Positions 1 to 8,560 of a DNA stretch of 25,185 bases are shown piece after piece; the stretch's first letter is position 1; each line of letters opens with the position of its first letter. Below the pieces are notes generated by a model. It made no database searches and was not told where the DNA came from. It was given only the letters and a program-made list of their open reading frames with translations. A program made the position numbers and the translations under genes. Origin of the DNA: Ectocarpus siliculosus (lineage: Eukaryota > Sar > Phaeophyceae > Ectocarpales > Ectocarpaceae); the NCBI GenBank assembly GCA_000310025.1, contig FN649733.1, positions 1,668,402 to 1,693,586 of the forward strand. Reading direction: 5' to 3'.

Positions 1-103
1 ACAAAACAAGAACAAACAAATCAAACAAGGGCAGCATATAGCCCCTAAGTCACGCAGCACACGGCAGAAGTTACAGCAGCAGAGCAAAGCACACAAGACG
101 CAC

Positions 104-304
104 CTCCGCGTTAGCGGGTGAGGTGTCCAGGGGCTCGACGAACTCCTCATCGCGGCAAACCTTCACTGCGCCTGCACCCGAATCTCCGCTGCGGACCGGC
201 TGGCTAGCTGCGGACTGCGAACTATCTACAGTCTGCGGGACTCCTGATCCCGCTCCTCCTGCTGCTGTTAGGGGTTGCTGCTGCTGGCGCAGCTGGGGGT
301 CAGG
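104..304 (-). CDS. Possible alternative C-terminal exon of the 7TM-RGS gene
   Basis: If exon 10 is spliced at CTG|GTACGA (exon end 474), the acceptor GGTGCAG before 304 would open a 67-codon exon, phase 0 at both ends. It ends at a strong GAG|GTGCGT donor and would continue past the left edge. The product is hydrophilic (Gln run, then Gly/Ala/Ser-rich, then acidic CRDEEFVEPLD). The 169-nt intron is plausible, but there is no homology, so this is only an option beside the TGA at 456. In the rest of 1-455 I see nothing firm. Confidence 0.2.
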
Positions 305-455
305 CTGCACCTCTTGGGTTGGCAGCGTACAGCAGCACGTAGTCGCCCACCTCGGGGAGCACTCCGTGGAAGTTTGCCAAGACCACGACATGGCCCACGC
401 GGGCGCCGCGCCCAATCAGCCCGCCGCGGTGTCGCGCGGCTGGAGCCTTGTGGAG

Positions 456-650
456 TCACCCAAACTTTCGTACCAGTATTGAGTAATGACGGGAGCGCTG
501 GTCCGCCGCCCCCGCGCTGGGCATCGCCGAAACCGGCGCTGGTGACGCGGCTGGCGCTGGAGCTCCGACTGGCGCCGGCGTCGGCGCGGGCGGCGTCGGA
601 TCGGCTCGAGTTTTCTCTGGCATCTCTCGAAAGTTTTCTTTCCCGGTGTT
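456..650 (-). CDS. 7TM-RGS exon 10 (end of RGS domain, Pro/Ala-rich tail, TGA)
   Basis: Acceptor TACGCGAG|AACACC is phase 0 and lies about 15 nt past a CT-rich tract. Reading NTGKENFREMPEK puts a Phe eight residues after the Met of VME, where RGS domains carry their last conserved Phe. A tail follows, rich in Pro and Ala (residues about 412-443), then SRHYSILVRKFG and TGA (456-458). All three frames are open across this GC-rich stretch, so frame choice rests on phase and the Phe position. The window sequence cannot prove this is the real end. Confidence 0.5.
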   Translation of the reverse strand, partial: NTGKENFREMPEKTRADPTPPAPTPAPVGAPAPAASPAPVSAMPSAGAADQRSRHYSILVRKFG

Positions 651-3600
651 CTCGCGTATTCACGGTAGGAAGAAAGACAATGATCGGCTGTATGCAAATT
701 TCAACATGTTACCGGGACAGACGCCTACATCCATTTTCGTGCCGAATTTGAATTCGTTTGCAGACCCGATTTTACTGCCTCAAGAGCGGTTCAATATTTC
801 CACGAACGGTGTGGTGTTTGTCCATCACCTCCATGACCACCAAGACCTCCGCCCTCGCCTCTTCGAAGATGTCGAATGCAGTCACGTCCGTCGCGAGAAT
901 CTTCTCCCGGCATGCTCCCGATACGTTAACCTGAGGCGATTCCGCACACGAGCAATTAGCAACATGATCGAGGATCGTACCAACAAACCATACACGACGC
1001 TTGTCACACATGATTATACGTCCTCCAGATAAATATGTCCTCACACGCTGTTTTGAGGCACCGCGGCCCTCACCGGTTCGTGTTGAGCATGGGTACTACT
1101 GTATGTTGTCCCAGGAACGACCGACGAAGAAGAGCATCATTATTATGCATGAACAAGCAATGCTCCTCCTACACGCAAGTGGGTCACACGTGCATGTCTG
1201 TAGGAAGCACACCTGCGTACGCTACGCTCTCTGAGGGGCCCGCACTTGGACCCTCAACCGCACACATACCCCTCACTCACATAAAGCCTAGGTCGGGTAT
1301 TATCGTACCCCAGCACCACAAACACACACCACTGGTTTTTCGGCCCACACCTCAAGAACGAGCCTCAGATCAAAACACGGATGAAAACCATGACGAAAAG
1401 AAAGCTGTGGTGCTGGTCTGCGGATTGCAAAGGTGTCGGCTAGCACATTATCGCCTTTCCCGTTCCTACTACACCGCCGTCACAGGCCAGTTTTGTTGGG
1501 TTTCGCAGCTCCTACTTGGTCACTGGATCCCTCCCTGATGTACTGGTCCACGATGCGCATGGTGACCGCCTAAGCACAAAGCAAGAAGACAAAAAAAACA
1601 TAACAGAAGGAAAAGAAGAACGAACGAGCAAGGAGACGTTCACGTGAGCTGAGGGTTGCTCCAAGTCCAAGTGATGGAACCCCACCGCAAACGCCGGTGT
1701 GTGTACCAAGTTTGTCTTTCTCCCGACAAGGTGTTGCTTGGAGAGAGAGGTGGGAAACTCGCAAACCACTGCCTTAAACATGGCAGGGGAAACGACGAAA
1801 CTTTCCATCAGTAGAGTATCTATATTATATCCCCGTCCCTTGTCTTCCGCCAAGACAAGCTGGGACTATTTTGTGTTCTTCGTCGAGAGTGAAAAACAAA
1901 CTAGCACCGCCGCCGCCCACAACTCGAGCGTACGTTTGACTCGATTCGGTGCTGGCTGTTGCTCCTGGAAACCGACGACACAAACAGCTTTGTCTTGGTG
2001 CTCAGACAGGTTCTTTTGCGTTCCTTCTCGGCTCTTCCCTCATTCCAACGTGTTGTATTTTCTACACCTGCTGCAATATTTGCGACAAAGCTCGTGGGGA
2101 AAAAAAAAACACGCACAAGCCAACCAACCACCTCTTCGAGTGCTATCAATGTAACGTGCCTTTCGCGCTTGATCTCGAAGGGAAGAAGGGGGGTGAGCCT
2201 GAACGAGGAGGCGTGACAAGGGCGGAGTCCGTTGTGGTGTTCTTTCCGCGCCAAAACAAAGCCCAGTTTTGATTGAAACTGAGAATTATAACGCAGAATC
2301 GTGGGACATCTCACCCACTATCGAGACAAATATCGCCCTCCAAGTCAACCGTAACATCTGCCCGACTTATCCAATCAACCCAGGTAGATTACGACATTTA
2401 TTCCGAACGGCGCTAGGAACGGTGCCCCCCCCCCCACCCCCTGGATTTGTTCCTACCTGTCTCTCGAAGAAATCTGTCACCTCTTCCCGGTCTAGCGAGT
2501 CCAGGTAGAAGTCTATCAGTTCCTGGGCCACCTTGGTCTTGATGTACCGCCGGAACTCGTCCCGCAGCTGCTCCACGGAAAGCTGTTCTGCCAGGCTGGC
2601 CTTCAGCTGAAAGTGTGGCAACAATGAATAAAACAAATAGACAGCCAGCCAGCCAGCCAGCCAGCCAGCCAACGGACGGACAGACAGACAGACACACAGA
2701 CAGAGAGGTGAGTGGGAGGAATGTATCTGTCAGGGAGCTCGGCACTGTTCATCTGTGTTGAACTTGTTGGGCAGTACTGTGTCATGCTACTGTGTCGTGC
2801 CACGCCGGGAAGCCATGGCAACACATGGAGACATTAGTAGCAGCAACAACAGCAGTAGTAACAACGTAACAACAGCAACGACAACAGCAACGACAACAAC
2901 AACATCAACGACGATGACGACGAAGACGGTAGCAACAGTTGCCGCACCTGGGCCGGCGAAGGAAGCTGGGCAAATCCGTGCGTGTAGGACCCGAGGTACT
3001 CGTCGTCTCCCAGAATCTTCATCATGAACGGCTCGCGAATGGAGCCCCACAGCAGGATGTATGTCGTCATCACCGGATCTGGGCCACGATTGGCAACCCG
3101 TCGGTTCGTGGAGAATGGTGTGGGGCAGCAGTAGAGGTTGGGTGGCCAGTGGTGGCCAACATGTTCGATTCACGTCAGCGTTGAGACGGAAAGGGGGATG
3201 TGGGACAGCCACCGGCCTATCCCCTGGCCAAGGGTCCTTCGGGATGGAACTCTCGGGGCTCCCTTTCCGGCCTCTACGGCCAGACATTCTTCGCTAACCA
3301 GGTATGCCGGTTCTGCAGAATGTACGACTCTTGGTGCTAGCTCCCAAAAGATGCACGTCAAATGAGTGAACCCCCCGGGGTGGAGATTCCCAGTTGCCAA
3401 GGGATGCACAACCTTCGGCCCCGTGGTTTCAGGGACACACAAACCTCTGGCCCCCTGGCTGAAGTGCCTTCCCCAAGCATGAAAAAACCGACACGGTGCA
3501 CAACTCTCACTCTCGCTCAACAATCAACATATCTGCCCAAAGAACTGTTTTTCCCGATACTATCAGAACCGGAGGGACCAATGGCCCAAAGTTGTCCATA

Positions 3601-6487
3601 CGGGTTCGTTGTCGCTGCGCCACAGACAGAATGAGGACGTGGATAGCTTGCAGCTCGTGTGGGGTGTTGTTTTCCTGGTTAATCGAGGAGCTGGGTTTTT
3701 GAGGAGAGAGGAGGAGGTGTTGCAGGAGGATCCTCACCGAAACAAGCACCTCCAATGTCAGGTGATGCCGCGAAAACAAGACAAGGAAATTAAAAATGTA
3801 CTCACAGAAGAGGGCCACTCGCCGCGACACTGTAAGGTCATCCGCCAGCAGAAACAAGACGACCACGCCGTAGCTCGCCAGGGTGATGGTCATGTACAGC
3901 AGAGTGCGCTTCATCGACTCGTACTCGTTGAACTGCTTCCGGACCCACTTGAGTTGGCGGGCGCACACGAACCTGTTCGTTCGACAATGCCAGCCCGCAT
4001 GGCATCATGGGCGGCGGCGGAATCGATCTCATCAAGCCTTTGGACAGCAGGTACGGAACCGGCTCCAAACACTTCCGCGTGGCTGTTCAGCACCACGACC
4101 ACCATACCCCGCTATATCACCACCACCGCGACCACCACCACCAAACACACGCCACCAGCCATATCCTACCCAAGCTTGTGAGTCTCTCCCCCCCTCACCA
4201 AAGGTAGAAGATCACGAGAAACCCGAGCCCGTCCATCCCGAGGATGACAACGGTGGAGACAGACAAAGTGAAACATGCGTTCGCCACCTCGTCGAAGTCG
4301 CCGGTGTTGGGAACTGCCTACGCCGCCACCACGGGGATGAGGCATAGACTTGACATGCACAGGATCTGATAGCTGTGCCGTTGCATAGAGAAGGAAACGC
4401 AGGACTCACAACGGAGATGTCGCATGCGACGAGCGTCGGGGCGGGCGAACCTCTCCGACAACTGATACTCCAGTACTCGGGGGGCAGGAGAGTATTCAAA
4501 AAGAGACGTAAAGGCATTCGCTTTGGGAAGACACTCGCCCAAAATTTGAGATAGACGGGGGGGGTCGATCGGTCGGAGGCCGTCCAAATCTCGACTGCCA
4601 AAGTTCTCGGCGTACACAACAAACATTAGGGCACCCTGTCAACAAGAAATACTGCCTGCGGGCCGGGTTTCGATGGTATTCCGAAAACATAACAAGGGGG
4701 CAAGCAGCACACGCTAGGGAAGCATTAACCTGTGCGTGAACACACAGGTACGTCCAGAAAACCGACGTGCGTGCCCCCTCTTGCCCAATGCTCGAGGGTC
4801 ACTATCAAACCACCCCCATGTTTGTGCCCCCGAGTGAACAGATGCCAAAGAGGACTGACTCACCCGGTATTCCACATCTTGTCGTCGTGCTTGATGAGGA
4901 TCCTCCACATTCGGTACACCCGGAAGAAGAACGCCGCCGTGTGGACACACAGCGTCGACCACGTGAGAAAGCTCTGCGGAACCGCCCGCACCAGCAACGA
5001 CGGCGACAAGCAAACCACGAAAAGGCCAGCACGCGGGAAAAGCGTATCAGCAACAACGGCGGCGGTGGAGGCAGCAGCAATAACAAGGGAAAACATAATG
5101 GCAACGGTGAGGCGTGGGCTATAGGACGAACCATCCATACGGTGTTCTATCATGCCACGAATGGAAGGACACTTTACACCCTTTCTCGACCTTTCGCCAC
5201 GGCTGCGCGACACGCTCTGAAGGCAACCAAAACATACTTGCAGCGCCTCAAAAATAGCACAGGCTGAGGGGGTGGCACATCCTCAATGGTGAGGCATCCC
5301 CCATCGAAGTCGCACCCAATAATTTCGCTGGAACCATGCCCTTACGTCATTTATTGATAGAACACTACGAGGGGTGGTGCAAACAAAGGTGTTTTTTTGT
5401 TTTCCTTCACTTCCAAATCAGCGCTCACAGCCCTTGTGCCGTTTTCTCCAATTGGTGGGCCCACAGAAGGGTTCCTCTCCCTGAGCCCCCGTACTCACCC
5501 CTCCTGCGGTGCTTTGCCTTCGATTTTCAATGCGAGACAGAGTGCGGCACTCTCTTCCCTCTGTGCACACACGAACTATGCAGCGCTTTCCACCCACGCC
5601 AGACACGGAAGGGAAGCGAGAGGAAAATTCAATCTGCCATACAGCTCGCTTACGCCGGGATTCGCAGACCTGACCCTGGCCACTAGAATGTTTTCGAGGA
5701 TACCAACTAGACCGGGGCGACCGGCAAAGGTGGTGGTCTTTTTGTGTACGCAATATACACACCCGAACGTCAAAATCAAAGCAATTTCGAATACTTCGAT
5801 ATAAAAAAGGGCTTAGTCGTTGAAGCTGATGTACCTCAAAGCCGCAGTTTGCCAGAACGTTCCCTCTTTCCCGCCTGATGTATCCGGAGGAAATAACCTT
5901 CGCGACATTCCATAGCACCCCTGATATTGTCTGCTCATGGAAAGAAGAGATTTCCCCCCCAGTAGGATCAAGACAAGAGAGGATCAAGACATCACGAGAC
6001 GCGAGGTCGTCAAAAGAGGGCAAGAGTAACAGCTACACAGCGGTTCAGTCAGGGCGGCAGGTAAGCGACTGCCACGACGTGCGTAAATGGGGCAATACCA
6101 AAAGGTAAAACGTTCCAGGCACCGAACAACATCACCATCCGCAATAAGGAGTGGTGGAACCATGACAAGCGCAACATCTTCCACCTCCCCGCTTCCACTC
6201 CCCAGCATGGCAATGCCCGGTCATGTTCCACCAACGCCGGCGACCCCCCCCACCCCCAACTAAAAAGGTACCACAACATTCACCGAGATGATGACAATGT
6301 CGACGTTCTTGATGACGTAGGGAGGCCAATTGCGCCACCGTACCAGGTGCACGCACACCAAGAGAGACACCGTCTGGAAGGTGGCCACGAAACCGATGAC
6401 CCAGAAATCCGGGGCTGAAAGGGGCTCCCATGCTTCCGAGACCTCGCCGTCCGCTCCAGCCCCGCCGTCGTCCACCGAGGCAGACAT
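456..6487 (-). CDS. Seven-transmembrane RGS protein (7TM-RGS), multi-exon, with one in-frame TAG
   Basis: Exons on the minus strand: 6487-6284, 5930-5835, 4973-4864, 4372-4199, 3972-3806, 3078-2948, 2606-2457, 1569-1516, 930-829 and 650-456; an alternative tail exon is listed separately. All introns are GT-AG and all phases agree, giving about 460 codons, near the length of plant RGS1. Residues 28-262 form seven hydrophobic helices. C97 (after TM2) and C170 (before TM5) could make the usual extracellular disulfide. Residues about 305-410 are an RGS domain (motifs ELIDFYLD, VNVSGACREKI, FDIFEEARAEV, VME...F). Known of the family: RGS domains speed GTP hydrolysis by G-alpha; plant 7TM-RGS proteins restrain a self-activating G-alpha at the plasma membrane. 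Ligand and partner are not visible here. A TAG at 4318-4320 interrupts the end of TM4, so the gene may be a pseudogene, a null allele, an assembly error or mis-spliced in this model. The family call is firm; exon 4 and the 3' end are less certain. Confidence 0.85.
829..930 (-). CDS. 7TM-RGS exon 9 (C-terminal half of RGS domain)
   Basis: Encodes residues 363-396, VNVSGACREKILATDVTAF then DIFEEARAEVLVVME. The opening VN is the RGS signature; this Asn contacts G-alpha in RGS4. The segment resembles the VNLS..TR.EI...... LF..A..EV pattern of plant RGS1. Acceptor is GCCTCAG, donor GAG|GTGATG, phase 0. If the donor is not used, the frame continues 19 residues to TAA at 772-774. Confidence 0.85.
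1516..1569 (-). CDS. 7TM-RGS exon 8 (54-nt RGS micro-exon)
   Basis: A short in-phase exon (acceptor GTGCTTAG, donor CAA|GTAGGA) encoding AVTMRIVDQYIREGSSDQ. This supplies the RGS segment that normally reads A..I...YI..G before the VN motif. Without it the domain would lack that helix, so the exon is well supported despite its size. Confidence 0.8.
2457..2606 (-). CDS. 7TM-RGS exon 7 (N-terminal half of RGS domain)
   Basis: Encodes 50 residues (295-344), phase 0 at both ends (acceptor CACTTTCAG, donor CAG|GTAGGA). FRRYIKTKVAQELIDFYLDSL fits the RGS helix pattern F..F......E.L.F....; the Glu of QELIDFY sits where RGS4 has its G-alpha-contacting Glu, but the following Asn is replaced by Leu. 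The downstream intron carries a G-run a few bases past the donor. Confidence 0.85.
2642..2706 (+). repeat. CAGC tetranucleotide repeat followed by GGAC/GACA repeat
   Basis: About seven CAGC units (2642-2670) pass into GGAC and GACA units to 2706. The tract lies in the 341-nt intron between 7TM-RGS exons 6 and 7, close upstream (sense direction) of the exon 7 acceptor. Confidence 0.9.
2836..2932 (+). repeat. Imperfect AAC/AGC/ACG trinucleotide tract
   Basis: Nearly 100 nt of interrupted AAC, AGC and ACG units in the same intron as the CAGC repeat. On the sense (minus) strand it reads as GTT/GCT/CGT, the same type of repeat seen in the transporter introns. Confidence 0.8.
2948..3078 (-). CDS. 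7TM-RGS exon 6 (TM7 and linker)
   Basis: Acceptor GGCCCAG|AT completes Tyr251. The exon encodes PVMTTYILLWGSIREPF (end of TM7 and membrane exit), then a hydrophilic linker DDEYLGSYTHGFAQLPSPAQ that leads to the RGS domain. The donor CAG|GTGCGG is phase 0. Confidence 0.8.
3806..3972 (-). CDS. 7TM-RGS exon 5 (third intracellular loop and TM6)
   Basis: Encodes residues 196-250. The loop RQLKWVRKQFNEYESMKRT is strongly basic, as expected for the TM5-TM6 loop that faces the G protein. It is followed by TM6 (LLYMTITLASYGVVVLFLLA) and the start of TM7. Acceptor AACAG|G supplies the third base of Trp195, and the donor is T|GTGAGT. Phases agree with both neighbours. Confidence 0.85.
4199..4372 (-). 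CDS. 7TM-RGS exon 4 (TM4 and TM5) containing an in-frame TAG
   Basis: The acceptor GGCACAG|C leaves exactly the one base needed to complete the split codon from exon 3. The frame reads YQILCMSSLCLIPVVAA (TM4), then TAG at 4318-4320, then AVPNTGDFDEVANACF and the TM5 helix TLSVSTVVILGMDGLGFLV. It ends at TG|GTGAGG. Spacing of TM3, TM4, loop Cys and TM5 matches plant RGS1 when the TAG is read as a sense codon. Alternative: a 92-nt intron (4318-4409, donor GTGAGT) whose acceptor is the TAG itself. That removes the stop but leaves no TM4. Confidence 0.6.
4864..4973 (-). CDS. 7TM-RGS exon 3 (TM3)
   Basis: Encodes residues 101-136 plus two bases of codon 137. It begins SFLTWSTLCVHTAAFFF and ends with the basic stretch RVYRMWRILIKHDDKMWN, the charged cytoplasmic end of TM3. 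About 120 nt upstream of the acceptor (CCGCAG) are free of AG and pyrimidine-rich, which fixes the acceptor. The donor is GG|GTGAGT, phase 2. Confidence 0.8.
5835..5930 (-). CDS. 7TM-RGS exon 2 (TM2 and first extracellular loop)
   Basis: Encodes 32 residues (69-100) beginning TISGVLWNVAKVISSGYI and ending NCGFE. The acceptor has a good pyrimidine tract (TCTCTTCTTTCCATGAGCAG) and the donor is GAG|GTACAT; both are phase 0, matching exons 1 and 3. Joined to exon 1 it completes TM2, then supplies a loop with Cys97. This exon is inferred from phase plus TM2 completion, without a strong family motif of its own. Confidence 0.65.
6284..6487 (-). CDS. 7TM-RGS exon 1 (start codon, TM1, beginning of TM2)
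   Basis: Starts at ATG 6487 (context AAGAAAATGTCTG) with an in-frame TGA four codons upstream, so no longer start is possible without splicing. It encodes residues 1-68: a short acidic N-terminus with no signal peptide, TM1 (FWVIGFVATFQTVSLLVCVHLV), a basic loop RWRNWPPYVIK, and the first residues of TM2. It ends phase 0 at a TCG|GTGAAT donor. The 353-nt intron that follows opens with G-runs. Confidence 0.8.
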
Positions 6488-7184
6488 TTTCTTGTTTTTT
6501 CAGAATTTGGATCTGTTTGAGAGGTCCCCCCCCCCCCTCCTTCGTGCGTCACTGGTGTTTTGGCCGGGGCTGTTGTCGGTTTACATGTATCGAGAGACGC
6601 AACATGGAAAGGGGCATGAGGCACGGCGATACCGTGAGAAAGCGTTTGACATTAGCAGGTGCAGCCCTACACAGCGTGCGAAATCGCGCTACATCGGTGT
6701 TGTGGGTCCTGTAGATGTGCGGGTAGCACGCGCAGCACAGCATCACGCTATGGAAAGCAGGTGGCCGCTCGCTGTACAAAGGAGGGCCAGACGAGGTGGG
6801 GCACTTTTCCGGACAGCGTTACTACAAGGTAGGAGCCCCCCCTCGCAGCGCAAGGGCAGAGGAGGAGCAGGATACGACGGTCTACCCGCGTTGTCGGGGG
6901 GCAGAAACGTTGAGCTCAGCGTCATGCTCATGCGAGTGAGCGCACCGAGTGAAGACACCAAGTGCGATCACAAGCAATACCTGATGCAGCTCAAGACCTG
7001 GCCAGGAGCCACTCACGGCAGCACGCAAGCTTGCTCCCGGAGCGGGGATTTAGATCGGTGTTGTCGCACTCCGATGGGTGCAATACTCCGATGCATGCGT
7101 TCGCTCGCATGGTTATGGCAAACTAGAGGTACGGAGTGTCTGCGAGCATGTGGATTGCGTGGAGAAGAAACGGGTAGCCCTTGA
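6319..7184 (+). other. Long open frame antisense to and upstream of 7TM-RGS exon 1
   Basis: About 285 codons without a stop on the plus strand. The frame overlaps exon 1 of the 7TM-RGS gene antisense, then runs about 700 nt into its upstream flank. The translation is Arg- and Cys-rich, crosses a 13-nt C-run as poly-Pro, and shows no family I recognise. The stretch outside exon 1 cannot be explained as a coding shadow. It may be chance in GC-rich DNA or an exon of a divergent gene. Confidence 0.15.
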
Positions 7185-8338
7185 GATGGGAACGAGAAAC
7201 ACCAAAGGATTTTGGACTCGACTACGTGGGGGTGGATCGCAGAACAGCAGTGGAGGAGCGATTTCGAGATCGATACACAAGAACGGGTCTTAGGTTGGAG
7301 GCGGACGAAACGCCCAGAGTGCCCTGCGCTTGAGTATTTAACTTAACGTGTCTTCGAACCGGATGCATGTCTGTCGGCGATCAAATGAGGAAGGAGAACA
7401 ACCGAGGCAGTGTCCACCGTGTTCAACTACTAACCTTTTTGGAACTAGATCGTTGTTTGGGGACACCTGTTGTCCCCATTCTTCTTCGCCTGTGATAGAC
7501 GGTGAAGCACGACGTAGCTGTCTCCAGCCTTCAACTGGGGGGTGCCGTACGCAAGGGGCGCCGTAGTCTAGGGTGGGTGGTAGACGGGGGGAGTAGGGCG
7601 GTAATGGGGGGGAGAATCGCGGGACGATAACTCAGGTTCATCAGCGAATTTTCGCAGCGACTATCTGTGCTTGTCCAAGAGCGCTGCTAGAGGCCAGTTC
7701 GAAAGAAACGCTCCAATAAATGATGAAAGGAGTCAACGGGTAACCTAGAGCTTGGACGTCAAGGTCTCGGGTTCTCTCTAGAGGAATATGTTATTGAACT
7801 TCTCTATTGCCCCGTTTGCGACGTTCCTCCCAGTTGTTGTAATATGTCCATATCATTTTTTCCATCCAATAGTGGAAGGGGAGAAGTGATACGGCCTAGG
7901 CAAGGGGCGGCTTAAAGTAGGAAGGCTGCTTTCCCCCTGAACCTGGTCTGGAACTGTCCGCATGATTTCATCGGCAGGCGTATTGTCCTTCATCATTATT
8001 GGCGGGAATTTTGCTTGATTATCGTGTTTCAGTGTGTTCCAAACGAGTGAACAGCAGCATGCACCCGAGGTGCTACAGGCGCACGTCCAAAAATCCAGCC
8101 GAATCTGTGCACATCTACTCCCTGGCATGCACATTTTGTTTCAATTTATTTTGTTAAATTCACATGATGTGCGTGTGTATCAGGCAGGCGTGGTCCAGCA
8201 ATTGATATTGTAGTGTCCTATAGCCTCACCATGAACTATTATTGAGGTTTTGGAACAGTCTCCGCGACCCCTGCTTCTTCCGCTCTCTGTCCGTCTCCAT
8301 CTCGTTTTCGAGGGCTTGCCGACGGCACCGCGGCCCGC

Positions 8339-8560
8339 ATGGCCCAGAAAAATAGGATTGCTCACGGCCGATACACTACTACCCAAAGAACGCATATTGT
8401 TCGCGATTTTGTTCGGTATATCTTCGACAAAAACAGAATATATCCGGATTCTTTGTTCGCTACACATTTATGCACCCTCTCCCGCGGAAAAGTCTTCGTT
8501 CCGCCGTCTAATTCCGAAAATCATTATCCACCTGCCTGCATATATCGTCGATTGTTGTAG
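8339..8560 (+). CDS. Small ORF of 73 codons, unknown
   Basis: ATG at 8339 to TAG at 8558-8560. The product has no low-complexity runs. It begins MAQKNRIAHGRYTTTQRTH, contains VRDFVRYIFDKNRIYPDS, and ends YRRLL. Codons are A/T-richer than in the three recognised genes. I do not recognise a family. It could be a decayed mobile-element fragment, a short gene or chance. Nothing nearby suggests its role. Confidence 0.15.
   Translation: MAQKNRIAHGRYTTTQRTHIVRDFVRYIFDKNRIYPDSLFATHLCTLSRGKVFVPPSNSENHYPPACIYRRLL

Noticed and set aside
4410-4626. Alternative TM3-TM4 loop exon ending at a perfect GTGAGT donor (exon end 4410)
   Set aside because: Frames that fit the phases give hydrophilic sequence with no TM4, while the exon starting at 4372 gives TM4 and the right spacing. 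Kept as the rival explanation for the TAG.
4974-5213. Upstream extension of 7TM-RGS exon 3 with a hydrophobic stretch (LTVAIMFSLVIAAAS)
   Set aside because: The stretch is an AG-free, pyrimidine-rich 3' intron end, which naturally translates as hydrophobic residues; exon 2 at 5930-5835 already completes TM2 in phase.
5576-5779. Minus-strand frame with a helix-like FEIALILTFGCVYCVHKK
   Set aside because: No acceptor/donor pair fits the phases of 7TM-RGS exons 2 and 3, and it would add an eighth helix.
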